A stretch of 64,000 nt of DNA, from NCBI RefSeq assembly GCF_026427775.1, contig NZ_CP044532.1, positions 744,001 to 808,000 of the forward strand, written 5' to 3'. The DNA comes from Arthrobacter sp. CDRTa11. GTDB taxonomy: Bacteria > Actinomycetota > Actinomycetes > Actinomycetales > Micrococcaceae. The notes under the pieces were generated by a model. That model did not search any database. It saw only the letters and a list, made by a program, of their open reading frames with translations, and had not been told where the DNA came from. Shown here one piece after another: positions 8,318-15,974 of this stretch (positions are counted from its first letter, which is position 1; every line of letters begins with the position of its first letter). Both the position numbers and the translations under genes were made by a program.

Positions 8318-9895
8318 ATGTCCAATCCCACCGTCGCCATCGTCGGCAGCGGGCCTATCGGCTCCACCTACGCCCGGCTGCTCGTGGAGCGGGTCCCGAA
8401 CGCCCGGGTGGTGATGTTCGAAGCCGGCCCGCAGCTCACCGAAGTTCCCGGTGAAAGCGTCCGGAACATCCCCGACCCGGCCGAAAAGGCCCGTGCCCGG
8501 GAAATGTCCCAGGGGCCGCAGGCCGGCGCGTACCGGGAATCCCTCGGCATCCCGGCCGGAACCGTCACCGAAGGCATGTTCACCGCACGCCAAGGCACCC
8601 ACCTGCTGGACTTCGGCGGCGCCGGTTCCGCGCACGCCCCGTCGTTCCCGGCAGCGGCGGCGGCCACCAACGTCGGTGGCCAGGGTGCGCACTGGACCTG
8701 TGCGACGCCGTCGCCCGCCTTCAGCGAGAAGGTCCCGTTCATCGGGGACGACGAATGGGACGGGCTGATTGAGGACGCCAAGCAGCTGCTGCACGTCCAC
8801 AGCGCCGCGTTTACCGATTCCAAAGTCGGCGAGGCCATCCGGTCCCTCCTCGATGAGGAATTCGGTGCGGAGCTGCCGGAAGGTTACGGGGTGGGCACCC
8901 TTCCCGTGGCCGGGGATCCGCAGCCTGACGGCTCCGTGCGCTGGGCGGGCGCCGACGTCGTCCTCGGCCCGCTCATCGATAAGGAGAGTCCACTCTCGGA
9001 GCGGTTCGAACTCCGCGACCTCACCTTGGTCCGCCGGGTGGAACTGGACGGGCATCGTGTCACGGGCGTGACCGTCCAGGACCTGCGGACGGGGGAGACG
9101 TCCTTTGTGGCGGCTGAGCTGGTGGTGGTGGCCGCCGATGCCTTCCGTTCGCCGCAGCTCCTCTGGGCATCGGGTGTGCGGCCGAAGGCCCTCGGCCACT
9201 ACCTGACTGAGCATCCTGTGGTCATTTCCACGGTGGCGCTGGACGAAGAGAAGATGGGGCGATACGCCACCGAGGAGGACCTCAAGGCCGAACTGGCCCG
9301 GCGCGCGCTCAATCCGGCGGATCCGGTGGCCGCGGTGAACCGCATCCCGTTCTCTGAGCCGGAACACCCGTTCTCTGTCCAGGTGATGTACTCCGAGACG
9401 ACGCCCTTCCCGATGGAGCCTGGAACGCCTCACTCACAGAACCGCTGGGGCTACGTCAACATGGGCTACGGCATGCGCAAGCATCCCCGCTACGAGGACG
9501 CGGTCACTTTCGACGACAACGAGCCCGACTATCGGGGATTCCCGAACATGAGCATTGAGTATGAGCTCACCGAGCGGGAAAACGTGGAGATCGCGGAGGC
9601 TACCGAGCGGCTGCGCCGTGCGGGGAAGGCCCTTGGCGTCTTCGTAGCCGAACCCAGGCTCATGCCCAACGGCTCGAGCCTGCACTACCAGGGCACCATG
9701 CGGATGGGCGAGACCGACGACGGAACGTCGGTGGCTGATCCGTGGTCGCACGTATGGGGCTACGACAACCTGGTGGTAGGCGGAAACGCCCTGATTCCGA
9801 CGGCGACGGCCATGAATCCCACCTTGATGAGCGTGGCGATCGCGGTCCGCGGCGCCCGGAAGGCGGCCGAAGAGCTCGGTTCGGGGAGCGCCTAG
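8318..9895 (+). CDS. GMC-family FAD oxidoreductase, pyranose 2-oxidase / glycoside 3-oxidase type
   Basis: 525 residues; AAAGGAGAC precedes the ATG. FAD-binding GSGPIG is at residues 10-15 and no signal peptide is seen, so it is cytosolic. GGQGAHWTC corresponds to the region where fungal pyranose 2-oxidases attach FAD to His, although bacterial members can bind FAD non-covalently. The GMC catalytic pair is His456 (LHYQGTMRMG) and Asn500 (TAMNPTLMSVA). Close relatives in soil actinobacteria (CarA of Microbacterium, the oxidase of Pseudarthrobacter siccitolerans) oxidise the sugar 3-OH of C-glycosides and supply the substrate for a CGD deglycosidase, matching the alpha/beta genes 5 kb upstream. 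A plain pyranose 2-oxidase activity is the alternative. Confidence 0.85.
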   Translation: MSNPTVAIVGSGPIGSTYARLLVERVPNARVVMFEAGPQLTEVPGESVRNIPDPAEKARAREMSQGPQAGAYRESLGIPAGTVTEGMFTARQGTHLLDFGGAGSAHAPSFPAAAAATNVGGQGAHWTCATPSPAFSEKVPFIGDDEWDGLIEDAKQLLHVHSAAFTDSKVGEAIRSLLDEEFGAELPEGYGVGTLPVAGDPQPDGSVRWAGADVVLGPLIDKESPLSERFELRDLTLVRRVELDGHRVTGVTVQDLRTGETSFVAAELVVVAADAFRSPQLLWASGVRPKALGHYLTEHPVVISTVALDEEKMGRYATEEDLKAELARRALNPADPVAAVNRIPFSEPEHPFSVQVMYSETTPFPMEPGTPHSQNRWGYVNMGYGMRKHPRYEDAVTFDDNEPDYRGFPNMSIEYELTERENVEIAEATERLRRAGKALGVFVAEPRLMPNGSSLHYQGTMRMGETDDGTSVADPWSHVWGYDNLVVGGNALIPTATAMNPTLMSVAIAVRGARKAAEELGSGSA

Positions 9896-10211
9896 GCCCG
9901 ATTCAGCCGGGCCACCTTTGCGACGTGAAGAAATTGCTTAGAAGTTTTTTCTTCCGGGGCGTAACCCTTTGGATGCTGCCTGCGATTACCTTTATGTAGC
10001 GCCGGGCTGGAACTTGTCCCCCATCATGTTCCAGCCCGGCTCTTTCTGTCTCAGCATCCATCGAGGCAGGGATATTGGGGCGGTACGGGCTGCACCTGAG
10101 AAGGCAGCTAAGTTACTGCGGGGTAAAGTTAGCTGGGCAAGGGCATACCGCGTCAGCGTCGGTGGCCCTAGACTGAGCAAGCAAAGTCCCCCCAGCGAAG
10201 GCCCTGCGTCC
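9896..10211. other. Intergenic stretch with hairpins, no gene
   Basis: 316 bases between the oxidase and the sigma factor gene. Just after the oxidase stop is a short GGCCCG/CGGGCC hairpin (9895-9913), then a weaker GAAGAAA/TTTCTTC stem with a T run, then the strong terminator at 10001. The remainder should hold the sigma-gene promoter, which I could not place. Confidence 0.6.
10001..10049 (+). terminator. Strong hairpin terminator downstream of the oxidase
   Basis: Perfect 13-bp arms (GCCGGGCTGGAAC and its complement at 10028-10040) enclose a 14-base loop and are followed by TCTTTCTGT. The arms are longer than a typical terminator stem. Confidence 0.65.
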
Positions 10212-10763
10212 GTGAACGATGTGCTGACTGATGATGATTTGCGGGACAAAGCCCGTGATCCTGAGTTCTTCAGCCTCGTGTACCGGACATATGCGTCACA
10301 GGTCCAGGGCTACCTCGCAGCCCGCGGAGTCGAAGATCCGGAGGCGGTTATGCAGGAAGTCTTCCTCGCCGTCCTTCCCCGGCTGGCGACTGTTAGCGGC
10401 GGCATTTCCGGCTTGCGCACTTTCATCTTTTCAGTTGCCCACGCGCGAATGGTGGATGATCACCGCAGGCAAAGCCGCACTCCGCTAAAGCTTCCCTTCG
10501 AAGCGGATCTGGACCAGCGCGAGGAATCTTCCGCTGAAGCGCAGGCCCTGCAGCGGGTCTCCTCCGGGGAGGTCCTGGACCTCCTCCAGGCTCTGCCGGA
10601 CGAGCAGCGCGAAGTGCTCACCCTCCGCCTGATCGGAGGCCTCACCGTCGACCAGGCTGCCGTGGTCATGGGGAAGAGCGCCGGCGCAGTCAAGCAACTG
10701 CAGCGGCGTGCTTTGAGCAATCTCCGTGAGCAGTCGGCAGTAAAGGAGTATGTGGCGCCATGA
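10212..10763 (+). CDS. Sigma-70 family RNA polymerase sigma factor (ECF-like)
   Basis: 183 residues from the GTG at 10212; GTG 10221 is also possible. Region 2 spans about residues 15-80 (FFSLVYRTYASQVQGYL through LRTFIFSVAHARMVDDHRR) and region 4 about 125-175 (LPDEQREVLTLRLIGGLTVDQAAVVMG with the recognition helix SAGAVKQLQRRALSNLRE). Region 3 is missing, as in ECF sigmas. The stop overlaps the start of the next gene (ATGA), whose product has one membrane helix, the usual layout of an ECF sigma and its membrane anti-sigma factor. The frame extends upstream without a convincing start. Confidence 0.85.
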   Translation: MNDVLTDDDLRDKARDPEFFSLVYRTYASQVQGYLAARGVEDPEAVMQEVFLAVLPRLATVSGGISGLRTFIFSVAHARMVDDHRRQSRTPLKLPFEADLDQREESSAEAQALQRVSSGEVLDLLQALPDEQREVLTLRLIGGLTVDQAAVVMGKSAGAVKQLQRRALSNLREQSAVKEYVAP

Positions 10764-11533
10764 CGCCCAGCACAAGCCGAGTTATCAGGACCGTGGATGA
10801 GATGCTGCTCGACGCCGGGCAGGTGCACGCCGATGAGCTTCGCGCCGCACTTCTCGCCCTGGGCTCCCTGGGAACGGTACCGGCGCCTGCACCCAACGCC
10901 GAACTTTCAGCATTGCTGGCCGGAGGGCATGATCAGCTTTCCCACCGGCGCAGGCTGGGCAGGCACCGCTCCGGATTTGTGGGCCTGGCAGTCATTGCAG
11001 GGATGGGGCTGGGCGTCACTGGCGTGGCTGCCGGCGGGCCGGGCGGAAGCCAACAGGCCAGCATGTCCATCCAGCACCTGCTGGAGGACTGGACGCCCTC
11101 CTGGACCATTGCGGCGGGGACACCGGGCGGAGACGGTGGACTGATGCCGGCTCCGGCCGACGTTCCAGGGACGCTTAATCAGCCAGCGCCGGTTGGGGCG
11201 GAACAGCGCGGAAAGCCGGCAGCGCCCGTTCCGGGACACGCGGCGGCTCAAGGGGGTTCCCCGGCGGCCGAACGGGCACACACTCCGGCGCGCAAGACAA
11301 CAAGCGACGACGGTTCTGCCGAAGGCGGTGCCCCGGCCAACAGGGACGCTCCCGACGGCGGTGCTGCCGCTAACGGTGCTGCCGCCAAAGGCGGAGATTC
11401 CACCAAAGGGCAGGATGCCAAGGGTTCCGAAGTCCAGGAAGCCTTGAAGCCGGCAGCCCCGACCGGGAAAGCGGGCGCCGGATCCGGAAAACCGGGCCCC
11501 GGGGCCGCCTGGCTGAAAAAGTTCCGGCGTTAG
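10760..11533 (+). CDS. Single-pass membrane protein, possible anti-sigma factor
   Basis: 257 residues, translationally coupled to the sigma gene. The cytoplasmic N-terminus (about 70 residues, with VDEMLLDAGQVHADELRAALLAL) is followed by one helix (GFVGLAVIAGMGLGVTGVAAG, about residues 73-94) and then a long extracellular Pro/Ala/Gly/Lys-rich tail of low complexity ending in basic residues (AWLKKFRR). No zinc-binding anti-sigma motif (HxxxCxxC) is visible, so the anti-sigma role rests on position and topology alone. Confidence 0.65.
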   Translation: MTPSTSRVIRTVDEMLLDAGQVHADELRAALLALGSLGTVPAPAPNAELSALLAGGHDQLSHRRRLGRHRSGFVGLAVIAGMGLGVTGVAAGGPGGSQQASMSIQHLLEDWTPSWTIAAGTPGGDGGLMPAPADVPGTLNQPAPVGAEQRGKPAAPVPGHAAAQGGSPAAERAHTPARKTTSDDGSAEGGAPANRDAPDGGAAANGAAAKGGDSTKGQDAKGSEVQEALKPAAPTGKAGAGSGKPGPGAAWLKKFRR

Positions 11534-11551
11534 CCCGGCTAGGCTTGGTCC

Positions 11552-11977
11552 ATGGGACACACCAACGATCCTGCAGTCATCGAACGCCTGATGCGCAACA
11601 AGGGGCGGTGGGCGATTGTGGGCCTGACCACCAACGAGTGGCGGGCTGCCTACGACACGTCCCTGTTCATCAGGGACCGGCTTGGCATGGAGATCATTCC
11701 CGTCAACCTGCCAGGGGACCCTGTGCACGGCGAAACAGGCTACCGCAGCCTGGCGGACATTCCACCGGAAAAGCAGCCCATCGACGTCGTGGACTGCTTT
11801 GTTAATTCGCAGAAGGTAGGCGCGGTGGTGGACCAGGCCATCGCCGTGGGCGCTAAAGCGGTGTGGCTGCAGCTGGGCGTGATTGATGAGGCCGCTGTGG
11901 AGCGCGCCAAGGCCGCCGAACTGGACGTGGTGATGGACGTCTGCCCGGCGCAGCAGGCCTGGAAGTACAAACTCTAA
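11552..11977 (+). CDS. CoA-binding domain protein (YccU-like)
   Basis: 141 residues forming a single Rossmann fold of the succinyl-CoA-synthetase CoA-binding type: AIVGLTTN near residue 21, IIPVNLPG, VDCFVNSQKV and KAVWLQLGV in the family order, ending in a conserved VMDVCPAQQ segment. Function within this family is unsettled; CoA or nucleotide binding is expected. The ATG has no ribosome site and lies 6 bases after TAGGCT (11540-11545), so the mRNA is probably leaderless. Confidence 0.85.
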   Translation: MGHTNDPAVIERLMRNKGRWAIVGLTTNEWRAAYDTSLFIRDRLGMEIIPVNLPGDPVHGETGYRSLADIPPEKQPIDVVDCFVNSQKVGAVVDQAIAVGAKAVWLQLGVIDEAAVERAKAAELDVVMDVCPAQQAWKYKL

Positions 11978-12001
11978 TCCGCGCTGCGCAGCGCTAAGGA
12001 G

Positions 12002-13030
12002 TCATCGCTTCATCAGCTCGGGGTAGTGGCGCTCCGTAACGTCGGGGTGTGCGCGCATTCTGCCCTTGAGCATGTTGAGCCCAAAGGAAGCAAGCATCGG
12101 GTTGGCGGGGTCATCTGAGATACCGCGGGCCTGCGCCTTGAGCTCGGCCGGCAGCGGCACGGGTTCAATCACGGCATCGAGCCGGGGTGACCAGAAGAAC
12201 GGCACCGAGTAACGGTCCACGCCCGGCGGCGGTGCCTGGACGCGGTGGATGGTGGCAGCCAGGTAGCCTTCCGTGGCCACCTCCAGCATCTCACCGAGGT
12301 TGACCACCAGCGCCCCCGGAATGGGTTCCACCGCAGCCCAATCGCTGGCTCCAGGCGGCAGCACCTCCAGACCGCCCACCCCGTCCTGCAGCAGGAGGGT
12401 CACAAAACCGTAGTCGGCGTGCGAACCCACCCCCTGGTCGCCGGCCGCTTCCACCACACCGCCTACGTAGTGCACCAGCTTGCCCATCCAGGCCGGGGTA
12501 TCCCTGAAGGGTTCATCAAAGTAGTCCTCCGGCAGCTGGAGGGAAACGGCGATGGCGCGGAGGAGTTCAGCGCCCACCCGGGACATCAATTCGGCCCAGG
12601 CCATGGCTGCCGGTTCAAGCTCCGGTAACGACTCGTCCGGCCACATGTTGTGGCCCTGAAGCAGCCAGTACGGCTGGTCCGGAGGGTAGTCCAGAACCGG
12701 TTCGCGGTCCGGGGAGTAGTCGATCTGCTCGCGCGCGTCAGCCCTGCCCTGGGTGACTTCAGTGCCCATCCGCGTATAGCCGCGGAAATGCGGGGAAAGC
12801 CGGTTGTCCAGCTTCATGCGCTCCTCGAGCGGGAGATCGAAGAACCGCTTAATCAGTTCCAGCAGCTCCTCCGGCTGCCCGGGGGAGGCGCCGTAGCCCG
12901 TGAGCTGGAAGAAGCCCACACGATGGGTGGCGTCCCGCAGCTGTTCAATGAATTCCGGACTGAAGGGACCGTAGGGTTGGCGTGCGGTGCTCAGGTCCAG
13001 AACAGGTATGGTCGCCTGGTCATGTGACAT
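12002..13030 (-). CDS. 2-oxoglutarate/Fe(II)-dependent oxygenase, isopenicillin N synthase-like
   Basis: 342 residues. The N-terminal DIOX_N domain (PVLDLS..., VGFFQLTGYG) precedes the jelly-roll core with the iron triad His204-x-Asp206 (SHADYGF) and His262 (ATIHRV), and the 2-oxoglutarate-binding Arg273-x-Ser275 (DRYSVPFF). All catalytic residues are present, so it should be active; the substrate is not readable. The gene is leaderless: TAGTCT lies 6 bases before the ATG. It is divergent from the MmcQ-like gene, with only 45 bases between the two start codons. Confidence 0.88.
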   Translation of the reverse strand: MSHDQATIPVLDLSTARQPYGPFSPEFIEQLRDATHRVGFFQLTGYGASPGQPEELLELIKRFFDLPLEERMKLDNRLSPHFRGYTRMGTEVTQGRADAREQIDYSPDREPVLDYPPDQPYWLLQGHNMWPDESLPELEPAAMAWAELMSRVGAELLRAIAVSLQLPEDYFDEPFRDTPAWMGKLVHYVGGVVEAAGDQGVGSHADYGFVTLLLQDGVGGLEVLPPGASDWAAVEPIPGALVVNLGEMLEVATEGYLAATIHRVQAPPPGVDRYSVPFFWSPRLDAVIEPVPLPAELKAQARGISDDPANPMLASFGLNMLKGRMRAHPDVTERHYPELMKR

Positions 13031-13036
13031 GCTCGC

Positions 13037-13069
13037 AGACTAGCACTGCCGTGGAAGGCTTTGTAGGCT
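13037..13069. promoter_or_regulatory. Back-to-back -10 boxes of two leaderless genes
   Basis: TAGTCT (13042-13037, minus) and TAGGCT (13064-13069, plus) each lie exactly 6 bases from their ATG. The -35 regions of both promoters must overlap the opposite gene's -10 box or start, so the two polymerases probably compete. Confidence 0.65.
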
Positions 13070-13075
13070 CGCTGC

Positions 13076-13495
13076 ATGGACGTAGCCCAGCTCAGGAAAA
13101 TCTGCCTGTCGTTTCCCGGGGCCTTTGAGGATTTTCCGTTTGGGCCTGAGACCTCCGTGTTCAAGGTCCGGGCCCACGTGGCCGGCGGGTCCAGGCATGA
13201 GGCCAAAATGTTCGCGGCATCGGCCATGAACCCGGACGACTGGTCCGTGAGCCTGAAATGCGAACCTGCCCTGGCAGAGCAGCTTCGTGCGGCCCATCCC
13301 GAAATAACCGGCGCCTGGCACATGAACAAGACCCACTGGAACGGTGTCCGCCTTGATGGTTCCCTTCCGGATGACATGATCCGCGACATGGTGGAGGATT
13401 CCTACGATTTGGTGGTGGCCACCTTAAGCCGCAAACAGCAGGAGCAGCTCGGCTGGGCCCGGCTGTCCGGATCGCAGGGCGCATCGCTTGACTGA
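13076..13495 (+). CDS. MmcQ/YjbR family DNA-binding-fold protein
   Basis: 139 residues. The family pattern is clear: LSFPGAFEDFPFGPET near the N-terminus, VFKV then KMFA, WSVSLKC, and late HMNKTHWNGVRLDGSLPDDMI followed by a helix (MVEDSYDLVVATLSRKQ). The fold is cytosolic and resembles a double-wing DNA binder, but no role is proven for the family. Its 3' end overlaps the next gene by 8 bases, suggesting coupling. Confidence 0.9.
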   Translation: MDVAQLRKICLSFPGAFEDFPFGPETSVFKVRAHVAGGSRHEAKMFAASAMNPDDWSVSLKCEPALAEQLRAAHPEITGAWHMNKTHWNGVRLDGSLPDDMIRDMVEDSYDLVVATLSRKQQEQLGWARLSGSQGASLD

Positions 13496-14036
13496 AAAGC
13501 GTCTGGCGGCGGGCCAACTCAATTACCCGGGCATTGGCTCCACCGAGCATGGCCGGACGCCGGAGGGGTACGCCAGCGTGATGTCACGGACATACATCGG
13601 AAAGGGCACGGCAACCTACCTCAGGGTGGCAAACGGAATCCTCACCTGGGAGCTGCAGAAGCGGTCAGGGCTGAACGTCCGGACAGAGTCAGGTCACGTC
13701 GTTCCCGGTGCACGGATAGTGAGCGGATTCGGCGTCGGGCCCTTCCGCCTGAATGCCCCCTGCGAGGTGGTGTGGGTCCGCCGGCCGTGGACCGGTGAAG
13801 GCCCGCAGTCGGCGGGCTTCGGCTACGGTACCCTCCCCGGTCATCCGGTCAGAGGCGAGGAATCCTTCGAGGTGGAGATCGACGCGCAGGAAAGTGTGTT
13901 TTTGAAGGTCACGGCTTTCAGCAAGCCCTCCAACTGGCTTTACCGGGTGGGCGGGGTGGTGGGCCGGGCGGCGCAAAGGTACATCACTTCCCGCTACATT
14001 GAAGGGGCGCGCCAACTCGCCGCCGATGAGATCTGA
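13488..14036 (+). CDS. DUF1990 family protein
   Basis: 182 residues from a TTG at 13488 inside the end of the preceding gene. The start is supported by the family beginning (LNYPGIGSTEHGRTPEGY). Further DUF1990 marks are GARIVSGFGVGPFRLNAPCEVVWV, a GFGYGTLPGHPVRGEESF segment and FSKPSNWLYRVGG before a closing helix. The fold is probably a lipocalin/START-like beta structure; no function is established. Sharing a transcript with the MmcQ-like gene is likely. Confidence 0.85.
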   Translation: MTEKRLAAGQLNYPGIGSTEHGRTPEGYASVMSRTYIGKGTATYLRVANGILTWELQKRSGLNVRTESGHVVPGARIVSGFGVGPFRLNAPCEVVWVRRPWTGEGPQSAGFGYGTLPGHPVRGEESFEVEIDAQESVFLKVTAFSKPSNWLYRVGGVVGRAAQRYITSRYIEGARQLAADEI

Positions 14037-14050
14037 TCAGGAGAAAGTAC

Positions 14051-14674
14051 ATGCTGGACCAAGAGGCCCTGGACCGTTTGTGGGACGCCAATGATCCGGA
14101 ACTTTCCGAACAACGGCTCCGGACGGCCATGGCTGACCCGGATTATGACGATGACGAAAAGGCCGAACTGGCCACGCAGGTAGGCCGTGCCATCGGGCTG
14201 CAGGGCCGTTTCGAGGAGGCAGATGCCCTGCTCGACTCCATCGACGGTGACGAACCGACCGTTGGAGTCCGGGTCCTGCTGGAGCGGGGCCGGCTCCTGA
14301 ACTCGAGTGGCCATGCTGCCATGGCGGTGCCCTTGTTCGAGCAGGCGGCCGAGCTGGCCGATCACCTCGGTGAGGAGTTCCTGGCCGTGGACGCACTTCG
14401 CCTGCTGGCCCTCGCCGACTCCGCCCACGCGGAACTGTGGCTGCGCAGTGCGCTGGAGTACGCTTCCACCGCCCGTGATCCGCTGACCCGGCGCTGGATG
14501 GTGGGACTGCATCATGATCTGGGCCGGGAGCTGCATGGTTCAGGCAGGTTCACGGAAGCGCTGGTGGAATTCCAACTGGCCGAACAGTGGGCCGAACGCG
14601 TGGGCACGCCGGCGCAGCAGCACACCGCGCGGCAAGGCATCCAGGAGTGCGAACTGGCGTTGGCAGCAGGCTGA
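14051..14674 (+). CDS. Tetratricopeptide-repeat-like protein
   Basis: 207 residues, soluble and mostly helical. An AGGAG ribosome site precedes the ATG. Helical pairs of TPR character are seen at ELATQVGRAIGLQGRFEEADALL, ARLLERGRLLNSSGHAAMAV-like and HDLGRELHGSGRFTEALVEF regions, about four to five repeats. No catalytic domain, signal peptide or membrane helix. Such proteins are protein-binding adaptors. It follows the DUF1990 gene by 14 bases and may be co-transcribed. Confidence 0.75.
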   Translation: MLDQEALDRLWDANDPELSEQRLRTAMADPDYDDDEKAELATQVGRAIGLQGRFEEADALLDSIDGDEPTVGVRVLLERGRLLNSSGHAAMAVPLFEQAAELADHLGEEFLAVDALRLLALADSAHAELWLRSALEYASTARDPLTRRWMVGLHHDLGRELHGSGRFTEALVEFQLAEQWAERVGTPAQQHTARQGIQECELALAAG

Positions 14675-14730
14675 CGAGACAACACGGCCCCGGGACGTTG
14701 ACCGCCAGCCGGCGTGGGTAGCATGGGGGC

Positions 14731-15024
14731 ATGTGGATCGGCTGGATCGAATTCGACATCCTTTTAGGCGATGTTCAAAGCCTGAAGGAGAAACGTTCCA
14801 TCATCAGGCCTCTCGTGGCGGAAATAAAGCGCCGCTTCGACGTTTCGGTGGCCGAGGTGGGAGACCACGAGCAGTACCGCCGCAGCCAGGTGGGGGCGGG
14901 GCTGGTGGCAGCTGACCGCGCGCACCTCGTGGAGGTGCTCACCGCCGTCGAGCGTTTTGTCGCTGCCCGCCCCGAGTTTGAGTTGCTCAGTGCAAGGCAG
15001 CGGGAACTGCACAGCGAAGACTGA
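14731..15024 (+). CDS. DUF503 family protein (YlxP-like)
   Basis: 97 residues, matching the small ferredoxin-like DUF503 fold: the opening (WIGWIEFDILLGDVQSLKEKRSIIRPLV) and RRFDVSVAEVGDHEQYRRSQVG are diagnostic. Related YlxP is encoded near ribosome maturation genes in other bacteria, but this copy stands alone. The ATG is 6 bases after TAGCAT (14719-14724) with no ribosome site, so the message is likely leaderless. Confidence 0.9.
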   Translation: MWIGWIEFDILLGDVQSLKEKRSIIRPLVAEIKRRFDVSVAEVGDHEQYRRSQVGAGLVAADRAHLVEVLTAVERFVAARPEFELLSARQRELHSED

Positions 15025-15033
15025 CCGGGACGG

Positions 15034-15861
15034 TCAGGAAGTCAGGGTGCCTTCCTGCCAAACCGCGTCCCAGGTGATGCCTGCCAGCTTGTTCTGGCCC
15101 TCCAGGCTTGGGTGGAAGTAATCAAGGACGCTCACGTCGCTGGCGGTGAATTTGTATCCGTACACCGCACCGCCATCGCTGCGGCACATGCCGGAATAGG
15201 CTGCGCAGGAACCGGAGAGGATGGCATTGAAGGCTGCTTGCCTCTGCACCACGAGCTGACGCGTCTCTTCGCTGTTCGAAGCCGAGAGCATGGACGGACA
15301 GATGCTTCCACCGGACCAGGCCGCCTGCGCCGCCGGGTCGGTGTGCAGGACAGCCCACAGCTGGTACAGGTCCGGGATGCTGCTGACGAAGACCTTCGGC
15401 CGGGGGCGCATCCGGTCCAGTATGGCCAGCGCCCCGTCCACTGCCGCCGTGAAGTCAGCCTCGGTGGTCATGGTGTGTGCGGACGATGCGCAGAGGTCGT
15501 TGGCGCCCACCAGGACAGTGACATAAGCGGCCTTTTGGCTGGCAGCCACGGCTGCCTGCGCCGGAATCTCAGCCACCTTCGCCCCGCTTCTGGAGTTGTT
15601 GTAATTTCGCCCGGAGATTGCCGGCTGCAGGCGCAGCAGCCGTTCATAATGGCTGACGACGCCGTCATTCCCGCTGTCGCCGCTGGACCACGAGTGGACC
15701 GGGTGGTCGCCAAACCCACAGCAGGCGCTGAAGGCCCGGGTGATGGAATCGCCAATGGCAGCCATACTCCGGGGATAGCGGCTCGTTGGCGTGGGTGCCG
15801 CCGAAACCAGGACAAGGACCAGCAACACCACGATACTCAGGAACCTTGCCACCTTGCCCAT
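15034..15861 (-). CDS. Secreted SGNH/GDSL hydrolase
   Basis: 275 residues with a signal peptide or anchor (about residues 5-22, LSIVVLLVLVLVSAA). The four SGNH blocks are seen: GDSITRAF with nucleophile Ser39, an Asn-Asn-Ser-Arg-Ser-Gly block II, GANDLC (block III, about residue 117) and DYFHPSLEG (block V, catalytic Asp and His about 247-250). Expected to be an extracytoplasmic esterase or lipase. Leaderless: TATCAT sits 6 bases before the ATG. It is convergent with the DUF503 gene. Confidence 0.88.
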   Translation of the reverse strand: MGKVARFLSIVVLLVLVLVSAAPTPTSRYPRSMAAIGDSITRAFSACCGFGDHPVHSWSSGDSGNDGVVSHYERLLRLQPAISGRNYNNSRSGAKVAEIPAQAAVAASQKAAYVTVLVGANDLCASSAHTMTTEADFTAAVDGALAILDRMRPRPKVFVSSIPDLYQLWAVLHTDPAAQAAWSGGSICPSMLSASNSEETRQLVVQRQAAFNAILSGSCAAYSGMCRSDGGAVYGYKFTASDVSVLDYFHPSLEGQNKLAGITWDAVWQEGTLTS

Positions 15862-15877
15862 AGCACGATGATAAAGC

Positions 15878-15948
15878 CAAAAATCCGCGGCGGTTTCGCC
15901 AATTCGCTTCCCTTATCAGGGGTACGTTTGGCCGAAACCGCCGCGGAT
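15878..15948 (-). terminator. Long compound terminator after purL
   Basis: Sixteen perfect base pairs (ATCCGCGGCGGTTTCG at 15883-15898 and its complement at 15933-15948) close a 34-base interior that itself can pair (CCAA/TTGG, then CCCT-TATC-AGGG). On the minus strand the stem runs into ATTTTTGG, so it should end the purSQL message. Confidence 0.75.
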
Positions 15949-15974
15949 CCTTGAGGAGTGCGACGCGGAGGGTA

